From contig NZ_CP090976.1 in the NCBI RefSeq assembly GCF_021513235.1, forward strand, positions 868,001 through 932,000: a stretch of 64,000 nt of DNA. Direction: 5' to 3'. The notes beneath the pieces are model-generated. The model had not been told where the DNA came from. It did not search any database and saw nothing but the letters and a program-made list of their open reading frames with translations. Below, one piece after another: positions 45,129 through 54,257 of the stretch. The translations under genes were made by a program, and so were the position numbers. Each line of letters starts with the position of its first letter. The first letter of the stretch is position 1. This stretch comes from Kaistella sp. 97-N-M2. GTDB taxonomy: Bacteria > Bacteroidota > Bacteroidia > Flavobacteriales > Weeksellaceae.

Positions 45129-46040
45129 TTATGAGGAAATTAGGTCGTCCCAGGCAAAAAGTGTTAAAAAACCTTTGCCCCGAAAATACGCCTCAAAACC
45201 GGGAAATTTTCTGCTCAGCACAAAATCGCCGCCCCAAGCGCCGAGACTTTTAACGAAAACCGGGCAGTTTTCGAAATATTTTTCTTTCACCGTTTCGATT
45301 TTCAGAAACGAACTTAATTTCTTTTCGTGAAGCGTCATCAAACGCGAAAAATCTTCTAAATTATCGGTTTCGAAGATCTCTACTGTAAGGGCAGAAAATT
45401 CTGCGATGAGGTCCGACGATTTCTCCCGGCTTCTGTAAAGAGCGATGCCTTCACGGCTGTTTTGCTTTTGATTGAGATGGACAAAAATAAGGTCATCTTT
45501 AAAAGAAGGATCAAACTTAACGGTTTGCACGTTTCTATCCGTTTTTAAATTTCGGTAAAGCAGAGCCGATTTCTCTTTTGCCACGGCAATATCGTAACCG
45601 CTTCCGCCTAAACAGGCTTCGTTCAGGTCGAACGCATCAATACCGGCCCACTCTGCAATATTCGTCATTAAAGTCGAGCTGCTTCCAAGACCGAAATTGG
45701 CGGGAAACTGTAGATTGGTCGTGATGGAATAAGAAGAATTATTTTTGAACCGGACTTCCGAACGTTCTTTTACCCTCATCAAAACCTTTAAAATAAAAGT
45801 CGCAGCTTCGGGAAGATTGGCAGATATAAGGCTTCCTTTTTCATAATCGATCTCCGCATTTAACCAAGTTTGACCTTCGTGAAGCGCGGTCCAGTGGACA
45901 CGAGACTGCCCGTCCATAATTTCTTCAAAAAAAAACTCCTGCCCCCATTTGGTGGGAATTGCAAGAGCTAAAGCGCCGTCGAGAACGACATATTCGGAGG
46001 TGAGCAACAATTTTCCGGGGGAAAAAATTTTACCCTTCAT
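45129..46040 (-). CDS. GYDIA family GHMP kinase
   Basis: 303 residues of the GHMP kinase superfamily. N-terminal SPGKLLLTSEYVVLDGALALAIP, ATP loop NFGLGSSSTLM (115-125) and the subgroup hallmark GSGYDIA (146-152) are seen. The family is close to mevalonate and phosphomevalonate kinases, and Flavobacteriia make isoprenoids by the mevalonate route, so a role there is likely but not proven. It lies five bases after fabD, as a two-gene operon. Confidence 0.88.
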   Translation of the reverse strand: MKGKIFSPGKLLLTSEYVVLDGALALAIPTKWGQEFFFEEIMDGQSRVHWTALHEGQTWLNAEIDYEKGSLISANLPEAATFILKVLMRVKERSEVRFKNNSSYSITTNLQFPANFGLGSSSTLMTNIAEWAGIDAFDLNEACLGGSGYDIAVAKEKSALLYRNLKTDRNVQTVKFDPSFKDDLIFVHLNQKQNSREGIALYRSREKSSDLIAEFSALTVEIFETDNLEDFSRLMTLHEKKLSSFLKIETVKEKYFENCPVFVKSLGAWGGDFVLSRKFPGFEAYFRGKGFLTLFAWDDLISS

Positions 46041-46045
46041 TTTTT

Positions 46046-46921
46046 TTAATTTGCAGATGAGACCATAACCTCGGCGTTGATTTTTTTAATCAAACCCTGT
46101 AATGTTTTTCCGGGTCCGACTTCGACGAAATGTGTTGCACCGTCTTTGATCATGTTTTGGACAGATTGTATCCATTTTACGGGTCCGGTTAGCTGTTTGA
46201 TCAAATTTTTCTTGATCTCTTCCGGATCGGAAACTCCTGTTGTGGTTATATTTTGATAAACGGGAATAGTGGCATTGCGGAACTTTGTATTTTCGATGGC
46301 AGCGGCCAGCTTTTCCTGTGCAGGCTGCATCAACGGGGAATGAAAGGCTCCGTTTACAGGAAGCATTAAAGCTCTTTTTGCGCCGGCTTCTTTCATTTTT
46401 TCGCAGGCCATTTCTACAGCTGATGTTTCGCCCGAAATAACAAGTTGTCCGGGACAGTTGTAATTGGCAGGAACAACAATTCCGTCGATCTGAGAACAAA
46501 TTTCTTCCACCTTTTCGTCGGCAAGTCCTAAAATAGCAGCCATGGAACTTGGATTGGCGTCACACGCCTCCTGCATGGCATTTGCACGCGCTGAAACCAA
46601 TTTTAAGCCGTCATCAAAAGAAAGAACGCCATTGGCCACCAAGGCAGAAAACTCGCCAAGAGAATGTCCCGCGACCATTTCTGCGCCCTGCCCATTGAGG
46701 GTTTTCAGTACTGCAACGGAGTGGATAAATATAGAAGGCTGCGTAACTTCGGTTTTCTTTAAATCCTCATCAGTACCTTTAAACATAAGAGAAAGGATGT
46801 CGAAACCCAGAACTTCATTAGCAAACTGCATAAGGTCTTTAATGTCTTTGCGGGAGTTGTACAACTCTTCTCCCATGCCGACAAACTGCGAACCCTGCCC
46901 AGGAAATACAAGTGCTTTCAT
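46046..46921 (-). CDS. fabD: Malonyl-CoA:ACP transacylase
   Basis: 291 residues. It loads malonate onto acyl carrier protein for fatty-acid synthesis. The oxyanion region FPGQGSQFVGMG (6-17), the nucleophile Ser87 in GHSLGEFSAL and the catalytic His193 in NGAFHSPLM are present; the C-terminal FVEVGPGKTLQGLIKKI is the family end. Length is normal. It is first in an operon with the GHMP kinase. Confidence 0.96.
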   Translation of the reverse strand: MKALVFPGQGSQFVGMGEELYNSRKDIKDLMQFANEVLGFDILSLMFKGTDEDLKKTEVTQPSIFIHSVAVLKTLNGQGAEMVAGHSLGEFSALVANGVLSFDDGLKLVSARANAMQEACDANPSSMAAILGLADEKVEEICSQIDGIVVPANYNCPGQLVISGETSAVEMACEKMKEAGAKRALMLPVNGAFHSPLMQPAQEKLAAAIENTKFRNATIPVYQNITTTGVSDPEEIKKNLIKQLTGPVKWIQSVQNMIKDGATHFVEVGPGKTLQGLIKKINAEVMVSSAN

Positions 46922-47013
46922 AATCGTTTTTTAGAAATATAATTTTTTGGAAGAATAAAAATCCTTCTTAATTTTTTGTCTTGAATAATGAGATTAATTT
47001 GAAGGAAGACATT

Positions 47014-48951
47014 TTAGTTCGGCACTAACCGCACGACTCTGTAACCCGTATTAACGTATGCGCCGTTCTTTGTTTTTTCAAATTCGAATTTGGTGGCTAA
47101 CTGCGTTTGCACTTTGTTCATCTGTTTGAAGATCTCGCCTTTTTTATTTTCGCGACTGAGCATATCGTTTACCACATCAAACCCAATTACGGAATATTTT
47201 GAAGGTGTTTTACAATATTTGGTTTTATATTCTGCCAGAATTTCCTTTTCGAAGTCGCCCTCCGTATTAATTTTTCTGTCCATTAAATAAACCAGATTGG
47301 CCTGGCTCAGTTCATCTACTTTCTTCTCGAAAATAGGCGAATAATACATGCTAAAAGCTTTTACATTGGCAACTTCTTTCGATAAAGCGATCATTTTATT
47401 TCCAAAAGCCTCGCCAACCGAATCGTTATCATTAGCTAAAATGGCGATTACAGGCGCACTTTGGCCCGTCATCATATTTTGGTCTAACTGAATATCCGCC
47501 GGTGACTTCACTAAAACTACGACAGGATTTTTAAGGTCTTTTTCCAGCTTTGTTTTTAAAATGTTGGCTTTTGTTTGATCAGCATCCGCGACGATATAGA
47601 TTTTTTGATCGGAATAGACATCTTTCACTTCCTTTGCGATGCGTTCGGCGTAAACCGATTCGTTGGTTTCGATAAGGATGAGATTCTCAAAGTTCAGCAA
47701 ATCCGGCGTGTTTGCAAATGGAGCTACCACCGGAATTTTATTACCTTTTACATAATCGAGCACCTGCAAAACACTTGATTTGAAGAAGGGGCCGATAATA
47801 AGATCGGTATTATCTGCATTAATCTGCGTTAAAGAGTTTTTAAAACTGCCTTCATTACCCGCATCAATCACTTTTATGTCGAGTTTTTGACCTTTTTTCA
47901 CGTTTCTTTCGATGGCTAGCTTTGCACCGGAAAGAAAGTCGAGCGACATGCTTCTATATTTCGAATCGTTCGTATCAAAACCAAAAGGTAACATCATGAC
48001 TACATTCAGCGCATCGCCGGATTTTTTCACATAAGCTGCATCCAGTTTTTTAATTTTTAAAACCATGCCGGATTTTAATCCTGCGGAAAGACTGGGATTA
48101 AGCGTAAGAAGTTGGTCCAGATCGATACCAAACTTATTTAAAATCCCAAAAACGGTATCACCACTTTGCACCGTGTACGTTACATAATCATCAGCAACCG
48201 CAGTTGAAGTATAGGTATTCGCGGCGTCTGTCGAGGAAGTTGGTATTGCTTGCGGTTCAGTAGCAGAAACAGCGGCAGTTGTGGGTCCTTTTATTTTTAT
48301 CGTTTCACCCGGCTGTAATCCTTTGGCTTCCAAACCAGGATTCATGGCAAAAAGCTCAGCTTGGGAGATATTGAACTTTCGGCTTAATTTGTAATAATTA
48401 TCTTTAGGTTGAATTTCGTAAGAATCAGGATCAACGGCAGTTTTAACCGCGGTCGACTGGGCAACTTCGGTTTCCACAGCGTCTGTTTTTACTTCATTCA
48501 CTGTTGCTGATGCAACCTGCGAACTGCCATATTTATTTAGATTTTCTAAGGGTAAAACCACTTCATCGCCAATTTTCATGTGCGAATCCAAATCCGGGTT
48601 TAAGCGGCGCAACTCTGTTTCGGAAATCTGATATTGTTTGGTGAGGCCATAAATCGTTTGTTTCGGCTGCAAAACAATTTTTCCCACTTGCGTAGAAGCG
48701 GCATTTTTTCCGGGAGTTGCTACGGTTTTTGAAGTTGAGGCTTTGGACGTTGTATTAATAACCAAAACATCTCCGATTGCCAGTTTTCCGTCTTTTGTTC
48801 GGGGATTAAGGCGGTACAATTCGTCCATGCTCATCCCATATTTCTTCGAAATATTGTAAGGATTATCACCCTTCACTACGGTATGCGTTTTTTGTGCGTA
48901 TATGCCCGAGAACGCGATTAAACTGGATATTATGAAAAGTTTTTTGATCAT
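47014..48951 (-). CDS. LysM repeat protein with periplasmic-binding-like domain
   Basis: 645 residues with a signal peptide (KLFIISSLIAFSGIYAQ). Four LysM motifs follow: THTVVKGDNPYNISKKYGM, LQPKQTIYGLTKQYQIS, EIQPKDNYYKLSRKFNIS and YTVQSGDTVFGILNKFGID, separated by Thr/Ala/Ser-rich linkers. From about residue 315 the protein has a fold like type I periplasmic binding proteins (NVVMMLPFGFD, DLIIGPFFKSSVLQVL, KIYIVADADQTKANIL). LysM binds peptidoglycan, so the binding domain is probably tethered to the cell wall; the ligand is unknown. It follows bshC on the same strand by 38 bases. Confidence 0.88.
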   Translation of the reverse strand: MIKKLFIISSLIAFSGIYAQKTHTVVKGDNPYNISKKYGMSMDELYRLNPRTKDGKLAIGDVLVINTTSKASTSKTVATPGKNAASTQVGKIVLQPKQTIYGLTKQYQISETELRRLNPDLDSHMKIGDEVVLPLENLNKYGSSQVASATVNEVKTDAVETEVAQSTAVKTAVDPDSYEIQPKDNYYKLSRKFNISQAELFAMNPGLEAKGLQPGETIKIKGPTTAAVSATEPQAIPTSSTDAANTYTSTAVADDYVTYTVQSGDTVFGILNKFGIDLDQLLTLNPSLSAGLKSGMVLKIKKLDAAYVKKSGDALNVVMMLPFGFDTNDSKYRSMSLDFLSGAKLAIERNVKKGQKLDIKVIDAGNEGSFKNSLTQINADNTDLIIGPFFKSSVLQVLDYVKGNKIPVVAPFANTPDLLNFENLILIETNESVYAERIAKEVKDVYSDQKIYIVADADQTKANILKTKLEKDLKNPVVVLVKSPADIQLDQNMMTGQSAPVIAILANDNDSVGEAFGNKMIALSKEVANVKAFSMYYSPIFEKKVDELSQANLVYLMDRKINTEGDFEKEILAEYKTKYCKTPSKYSVIGFDVVNDMLSRENKKGEIFKQMNKVQTQLATKFEFEKTKNGAYVNTGYRVVRLVPN

Positions 48952-48970
48952 CTTTTATGGAAAATATTTA

Positions 48971-48978
48971 CAAAAATA
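48971..48978 (-). promoter_or_regulatory. Possible -7 box of the LysM gene
   Basis: TATTTTTG on the minus strand in the short gap after the bshC stop, 20 bases before the LysM start. It suggests some independent transcription. No -33 seen. Confidence 0.3.
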
Positions 48979-48989
48979 GTGCTTTAATA

Positions 48990-50576
48990 TTAAATCGTGA
49001 AAATAATTAATTCCGAATTCTGCACGTCGATGCCCTCATAACAACTTTGAAGCCATTCTTTACCGTAATCGCTGTAGAATACCGAAAAGTTATAACTCCT
49101 TTCCTGCCAGTTTTTCCCGGGATGAATGGTTAAAAACAGATTTTCCAAGCGCTGTAGTTTCTCCTTCTGCTTGATTTTTTCCGCACGCAAAAGGCGTTTT
49201 CGCATCCGTATAAAAGATTTTAACTGTCTTGTTTTCTCCGCTTTTACCAGGTTTCCAAAGGTTGGATCGGTTTTTTCGGCGCTCGAGGCCAGTTCCTCGA
49301 AATGTTCTTTCAGAAAAGATTCATCTTTATTCAGCAACGAAAGCAGATCGTTATTTTTCAGTAAAATCTCTTTGGTGACTTGCGCAAAATTTTTGAAAAA
49401 ATCCTCAATTTCTAAACCTAATTTCTGCGCTTTTGATATGGTTTTCTCCGTTACAAAAAGCATGGAGTTCCGGGGAATAAGAAGCGGAAACGGAAGAGCC
49501 AGGAAATTAAAATAATCTTTCAGTTCCAGCCAGTACATTATTTCGGCATTTCCGCCAATGTATGCGAGATTGGGAAGAATAGTTTCCTGATAAACGGGCC
49601 GCATTAAAGCATTTGGACTGAATTTTTCGGGATGTTCTTCCAGTTCGCGCAAGAGCTCTTCCGGCGAAAATTTTATTTCTGTATCAACAATGTTATATTT
49701 ATCGTTGGCGAATTCAATTCTGTTGCGTGTTTCCGAGAGGTAAAAAAGGTTGATTTCCCGCGGATTTACTTGAACTTTTCCATATTCGGTGGCGAGGTGG
49801 TCGACCGTATATTTTGTGGTTTCGAACAAATTTTGATGCAGCAGTTCATTTCTGAAAGTATCTTTCATCTGCGCTTTTAAGGAAGCATCATCACCATCGA
49901 TGATGAGCAAACCGTGCTCCGCAAATAATTCCTGCACTAAAATGCGCGTAGCTTGCGAAAGGGAATTTCCTTTTTTGTAGGCTTTCTTTAAAAGTAAAAT
50001 CAATTCCGTCCCAAAAACTGAATCTTTAAATTCTTCTTCGAACTGCGTAATAAAAAACTGATCGTCCACGGTAATATTTCCAACAGCGCCGCCCGATTTT
50101 GCATGCGTTTCGTAGTATTGGCTTTCCGTTTTAAAATGGTTGATCTCTTCAAAATCGTGATCTTCGGACGCCATCCAAAACACGGGAACCGTTTTTCTTG
50201 CGGGAAACTTTTCGTTGAGAAAGTCCGCCAGTTTGATGGTCTGCAGAATTTTATAAATAAAGAAAACGGGACCGCTGAAAAGATTAAGCTGATGACCGGT
50301 TGTCACCGTGAAGGTATTTTGATCCGTCAAAAAGTTCAAATTTGCATTTTGCTTTTCGGACAGGGACGAAGTGGAGTGTTGCTTTTTTAAAACAGCGGAC
50401 AATAATTCTCTTTTCGCGGCAGAAAAAGAGTTTTCCTTCTTCTGAAACTGGTTTTCAACATTTTTAAGATTAAAAACTTGCTCTTCAAAAGCCGGAATTT
50501 TCTGCGTCAGGAAATCTTTGATGAGCTTCGGAATGCCGTCAATATTTAAAAAAGATATGGTGGAAATTTTTTTCAA
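48990..50576 (-). CDS. bshC: Bacillithiol biosynthesis cysteine-adding enzyme BshC
   Basis: 528 residues. BshC joins cysteine to glucosaminyl-malate in the last step of bacillithiol synthesis. Family blocks are clear: TVTTGHQLNLFSGPVFFIYKI, KTVPVFWMASEDHDFEEINH, the NLAYIGGNAEIMYWLELKDYF segment and a long helical coiled coil (RMRKRLLRAEKIKQKEKLQ) near the end. It starts six bases after the porin stop. The BshA and BshB steps are not in this window. Confidence 0.95.
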   Translation of the reverse strand: MKKISTISFLNIDGIPKLIKDFLTQKIPAFEEQVFNLKNVENQFQKKENSFSAAKRELLSAVLKKQHSTSSLSEKQNANLNFLTDQNTFTVTTGHQLNLFSGPVFFIYKILQTIKLADFLNEKFPARKTVPVFWMASEDHDFEEINHFKTESQYYETHAKSGGAVGNITVDDQFFITQFEEEFKDSVFGTELILLLKKAYKKGNSLSQATRILVQELFAEHGLLIIDGDDASLKAQMKDTFRNELLHQNLFETTKYTVDHLATEYGKVQVNPREINLFYLSETRNRIEFANDKYNIVDTEIKFSPEELLRELEEHPEKFSPNALMRPVYQETILPNLAYIGGNAEIMYWLELKDYFNFLALPFPLLIPRNSMLFVTEKTISKAQKLGLEIEDFFKNFAQVTKEILLKNNDLLSLLNKDESFLKEHFEELASSAEKTDPTFGNLVKAEKTRQLKSFIRMRKRLLRAEKIKQKEKLQRLENLFLTIHPGKNWQERSYNFSVFYSDYGKEWLQSCYEGIDVQNSELIIFTI

Positions 50577-50582
50577 AATAAT

Positions 50583-52502
50583 TTAGGAGAATAAGTACCA
50601 AACAATTCCCAAATTCAGGCGGAAATCGTAGATTGGATAATTAGGTGCGGTAAAGGATCTGTTTTTCATAAACGTATTGTTAATATGCTGCGCTTCGATA
50701 AAAAAGAACATGCGCTTTACTTTCATGTTGAAATAAACATCGGCGATAGGTTGCCCACCGATAGACGTAGAGGAGGAATTCGGTAAAATAAATTCGTTCA
50801 ACACGGGGAAATATTCGCGCGAAGCAAATTTGGTGAAATAATAAACCTTAATCCCGGCCTGGATTTCTGCGGCGTCCTTAAAGGCTTTGGACTGCCAGTA
50901 AAGGTTTGCTCTGCCGATAAAATTGGGCATGGGCAAAAGATCTTTATTGTTGATGGCACTTTGGAACAGCACTTTCGGATTCAAGTGAAACTTGCCGTAA
51001 GAAAAGGTTGCTTCGCCACCGATCTGAGAAATATTCAAAGCGACACTGCTTTGCCGGGGAAGCGCCTCTGCATTCAGATAGGTGTAATGATCGATCCGAA
51101 AATAGGTACCCGAAAGAATCGTGTTGAACCATTTCAAATTAACGTCGCCGCCAATCTGCGTCACAGTTTCATTGTCTGGATTTTCCAGATAATAATTAAA
51201 TTTTCGGTACACCGACGGATTCAGGAGCAGATTAAAACTGGGAGAAGCACTTTGGAAATTTACTTTTGCCTGCACGAAATAATCTTTCACGGGTTCGAAT
51301 TTCAGCAAATTCTGAGAGCGGAAATAACTGCCAAATTCGCTGCCGCCCGATATTTCGAGATTGGAGTTGAGCGCTACTTTATTCCAAAGGTTAATTTGAA
51401 GATTTCCGACGGCGCCAATTCGGCTTTCCGAAAGTTCCTGCGGAATGTTAATATAATCCGGTAGGGCTCTTCCGAGGCCGAGTTTGATGTTCTGGTAACG
51501 AACGCCGGCGTCCAGCTTAAAATTTTCTTTATCGAAAAGCACGCTTACTGTATTGCTTAAATTTGTGGAGTATTTTTTGGAAGAAAGCGGATAATCGATG
51601 AGATCGGCTGGAACATCGAAGTAGAAAGGTTCCGCTGCGGATTGATTATAGTAGTATTTATTGGCTTGATGAAAAATAGTATGACGAATTTTGAAGGGAA
51701 ATTTTTCCGAAGCAAAAGGCCGAAACTGATGGCTGAAATAATAACGGCGGTACGCAAAACGCGAATCCGAAGCCGTAAGATTCACGGGAAGATTTAAGCG
51801 GTTATCGAAATCGTCGCTCTCCAAAAGCGTGACATCCGCAACACCGCCATTTTCCTGATTGTTTACATTTTGATGGATATAATGCGCAAAAGCCTCGTAC
51901 TTTGAGTTTGCAGAGGTATAGTGCCCCGAAAAGCTGACCGTATTATTGGAGGCGAGGGAGTTCTGATATAACCCGAGAGAACGCAGACCCATATATTCCA
52001 CCGCAAAATTAAAGTTTTTGCCAATATTCTGCGTGTAGGTAGATTGCAGTGCAGCACCGCTGCTCACCGCATTATGATAAATAAAAGCGACGGTTGGCGT
52101 TTTTACATCGTAATATTTAATATCATTAATCCCGAGAATGAAGTGGGATTTTTTAGCAGGAAGCAGGGCAAGATTCTGCTCTGTATTTACATCGAAGACC
52201 AGATCCTGAAAGCCGGACCCGATGTTGGCGAACTGAATTTTACCAAAATTATCTTTGTTGTTATACTGCGAAAAAATAAAAGTTTTATTCGGTGTAAAGG
52301 CCGTGTCGAAAATTTTCTTTTCGGACAACTGGGTTTGAAAAGTGTAGTCGTAAATGGTGGGTTTAAAAATCGCAAGGGAATCTTTGCGGCCCGAGTCGAT
52401 AACAAGACTATCGTTATCCACCTGGTTGGAATCGGTTTTATTAACAACCTGTGCGCGGACAAAATAAGCGCAGAAAAAAAGACAAAGAAGAATATATTTC
52501 AT
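50583..52502 (-). CDS. Putative porin (outer-membrane beta barrel)
   Basis: 639 residues with a signal peptide (MKYILLCLFFCAYFVRAQ). The rest is a series of amphipathic strands with aromatic girdles (FAVEYMGLRSLGLYQN, FSYGKFHLNPKVLFQSA) and a C-terminal strand ending RLNLGIVWYLFS, suited to Bam assembly. This matches the large putative porin family of Flavobacteriia. The substrate is unknown. It precedes bshC, a pairing often seen in this class, with six bases between. Confidence 0.88.
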   Translation of the reverse strand: MKYILLCLFFCAYFVRAQVVNKTDSNQVDNDSLVIDSGRKDSLAIFKPTIYDYTFQTQLSEKKIFDTAFTPNKTFIFSQYNNKDNFGKIQFANIGSGFQDLVFDVNTEQNLALLPAKKSHFILGINDIKYYDVKTPTVAFIYHNAVSSGAALQSTYTQNIGKNFNFAVEYMGLRSLGLYQNSLASNNTVSFSGHYTSANSKYEAFAHYIHQNVNNQENGGVADVTLLESDDFDNRLNLPVNLTASDSRFAYRRYYFSHQFRPFASEKFPFKIRHTIFHQANKYYYNQSAAEPFYFDVPADLIDYPLSSKKYSTNLSNTVSVLFDKENFKLDAGVRYQNIKLGLGRALPDYINIPQELSESRIGAVGNLQINLWNKVALNSNLEISGGSEFGSYFRSQNLLKFEPVKDYFVQAKVNFQSASPSFNLLLNPSVYRKFNYYLENPDNETVTQIGGDVNLKWFNTILSGTYFRIDHYTYLNAEALPRQSSVALNISQIGGEATFSYGKFHLNPKVLFQSAINNKDLLPMPNFIGRANLYWQSKAFKDAAEIQAGIKVYYFTKFASREYFPVLNEFILPNSSSTSIGGQPIADVYFNMKVKRMFFFIEAQHINNTFMKNRSFTAPNYPIYDFRLNLGIVWYLFS

Positions 52503-52519
52503 TTATTTGCTTTGAGGTA

Positions 52520-52527
52520 CAAATGTA
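52520..52527 (-). promoter_or_regulatory. Possible -7 box of the porin operon
   Basis: TACATTTG on the minus strand, 18 bases before the porin start. A terminator-type hairpin lies just upstream. No clear -33. Confidence 0.4.
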
Positions 52528-52545
52528 AGAATTATGAGGAAATAA

Positions 52546-52569
52546 AAACCCCTGCGCAGCGCAGGGTTT
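52546..52569 (-). terminator. Terminator-like hairpin with no intact gene before it
   Basis: CCTGCGC / GCGCAGG with extra AAAC/GTTT pairs, followed by TTTTT on the minus strand. The only thing upstream that it could have ended is the short SusD-like tail at 52590-52643, because the next intact gene already has its own terminator at 52740-52769. Confidence 0.75.
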
Positions 52570-52589
52570 AATTTTACGATTGGTATTAA

Positions 52590-52643
52590 TTAATAAGAGT
52601 TTTGTTTAGGATTTGCATGATTTATCAACTCAGCCGTAAGTGA
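52590..52643 (-). pseudogene. Possible relic of a susD C-terminus
   Basis: A 17-residue open stretch on the minus strand ends TAELINHANPKQNSY and a stop. SusD proteins in this window end in NPGIVQNPGY and NLTQYPGY, so the N-P...Q-N-x-Y pattern is alike. It is preceded by a stop in frame and followed 20 bases later by an orphan terminator. The evidence is short and could be chance. Confidence 0.3.
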
Positions 52644-52739
52644 TCACAAGATTTTATGTTCAAGCTGTCTTTATACATCGATCCAGGCTGAAAAATATTA
52701 TTTACAACTGCACTATTCTACCCTTCTTATATTCAAAAA

Positions 52740-52769
52740 AAACAAGGCTGCTTAAGAGCAACCTTGTTT
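52740..52769 (-). terminator. Terminator after the second susD
   Basis: AAACAAGG / CCTTGTTT plus TGCT / AGCA with one mismatch between them and a TAAG loop. On the minus strand it is followed by seven T. It lies 39 bases after the susD stop at 52809. Confidence 0.88.
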
Positions 52770-52808
52770 AGACAAGTAATTAGTCATTAACTAAAAATAG
52801 TACAAGAC

Positions 52809-54245
52809 TTAATACCCAGGATTCTGAACAATGCCTGGATTATTATCGATCGCTGTTTGAGAAATCGGAAGCTGCCATTTATAACTTGAGGCTTCCAGGT
52901 TCCGAACATTGGCAGGGTTTCCACTACCATCTGCGTAAGGACCATAAGCGGATCTTTCAATCGGCAGACCCAATCTTTTGAGGGTGAAGAATCTATCCGT
53001 TTCGAAAGCAAGCTCCAAACGACGCTCGAGCATAATTGCATTCAAAAGGGCGACACCAGCTTCCGTTCCGTCCACAAAATCACTGTAACGCTGTGCACGC
53101 AATTTGTTTAATAAGAGTAAAGCACCAGCTTCATTGCTTTTCTTATACATTGCTTCCGCAACATTTAATAAAACTTCTGCAGATCTAATAACTTTAACGT
53201 CAACTGCTTCAACAGGTTTTCCGGTTGCTTGTTTATATTTAATGACGTTGTTATAGATATTACCGGAAAATTCTGAGGTATTGATGTAAGAGCTTTTTCT
53301 GATATCGTTGTTAGCGAATTTTGTGAAAAAATCATAATCAACAACATACTCGCTTTTAATCTGTCCTCCTACTGTTTGATTGTAAGCGGATCCCGTCTTG
53401 ATATTCTCCAGACTTGAGTTTAGGACTTTGAATAAAACGCCATCACTTGAAGTGTCATTCCAAATATTTTTGAAATTCGCGATTGAACCAACACTTGGGC
53501 TTAACTGTAATGATTTTTGTCCCCAAAGGATGGTATTATCATAATCACCTTTGTACAAGTATACTCTGGAAAGATAACCTTGCACTGCAGCTTTATTTAG
53601 TTTACCTACGGTTGTTGACTGTGTGATATTCTGCTCTGCGAACAATAAGTCGGCCAGTATTTTATCATAAACTTCGTTCACGGTTAAATTACGGGTAACA
53701 AGTTGAAAGGGATCATACGTATCAACGTAAGCAATACCTAAAGAACTTCCCGCGTCTGCAGACTGCGTTGGTATTTTAGCGTAACTTCTTACGATATCAA
53801 AATGAGATATTGCACGAATACCACGGGCTTCAGCTTCAAAATTATTTCTTGCTGCGCCTGCAGGTAAGTTTTCCAATTTAGACAAAACGATATTTGCCCG
53901 CGCAGCTACTGCATATCCTGCCCCATAAAGAGAGGTCACTGCACCCACGTTTCCGGCGAAAGCCAAGTTAAAGGCATCACTGTTCGATCTTCTTCCCTGA
54001 GGATTTTGAATTAAGTTATCACTAATAACATCGGGAATAATCAACTGTGTGTTGTCTCCGGAATAGTATCCTGCGATTTTGAAACCGTCATACGCATAAT
54101 CTAATCCTTTTCTGAAATCACTTTCAGTAGTATAATAGTTGTCAACAATTATTTTATCATTTGGCACGACATCCAACTCGTCTCTACAAGACGTGAGTAA
54201 AATGAGCGTGGAAAATAATATCTGTTTTATTACTTTGTTTTTCAT
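52809..54245 (-). CDS. RagB/SusD family nutrient-binding lipoprotein (pair 2)
   Basis: 478 residues with a lipoprotein signal (ILFSTLILLTSC, Cys about 20) and the SusD start DELDVVPNDKIIVDNYYTTE. The family's helical TPR-like core carries ARGIRAISHFDIVRSYA and GYLSRVYLYKGDYDNTI, then the region with AEVLLNVAEAMYK, and the end ERRLELAFETDRFFTLKRLG to NPGIVQNPGY. It caps the SusC channel outside the cell and captures ligand. The ligand is not evident: no glycosidase adjoins. It is 12 bases after its SusC. Confidence 0.94.
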   Translation of the reverse strand: MKNKVIKQILFSTLILLTSCRDELDVVPNDKIIVDNYYTTESDFRKGLDYAYDGFKIAGYYSGDNTQLIIPDVISDNLIQNPQGRRSNSDAFNLAFAGNVGAVTSLYGAGYAVAARANIVLSKLENLPAGAARNNFEAEARGIRAISHFDIVRSYAKIPTQSADAGSSLGIAYVDTYDPFQLVTRNLTVNEVYDKILADLLFAEQNITQSTTVGKLNKAAVQGYLSRVYLYKGDYDNTILWGQKSLQLSPSVGSIANFKNIWNDTSSDGVLFKVLNSSLENIKTGSAYNQTVGGQIKSEYVVDYDFFTKFANNDIRKSSYINTSEFSGNIYNNVIKYKQATGKPVEAVDVKVIRSAEVLLNVAEAMYKKSNEAGALLLLNKLRAQRYSDFVDGTEAGVALLNAIMLERRLELAFETDRFFTLKRLGLPIERSAYGPYADGSGNPANVRNLEASSYKWQLPISQTAIDNNPGIVQNPGY

Positions 54246-54257
54246 AATTGATTTTTT

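Noticed and set aside
52044-52571. 175-residue plus-strand open frame
   Set aside because: It is antisense to the porin 5' part and the following terminator; the porin frame is clearly the coding one.
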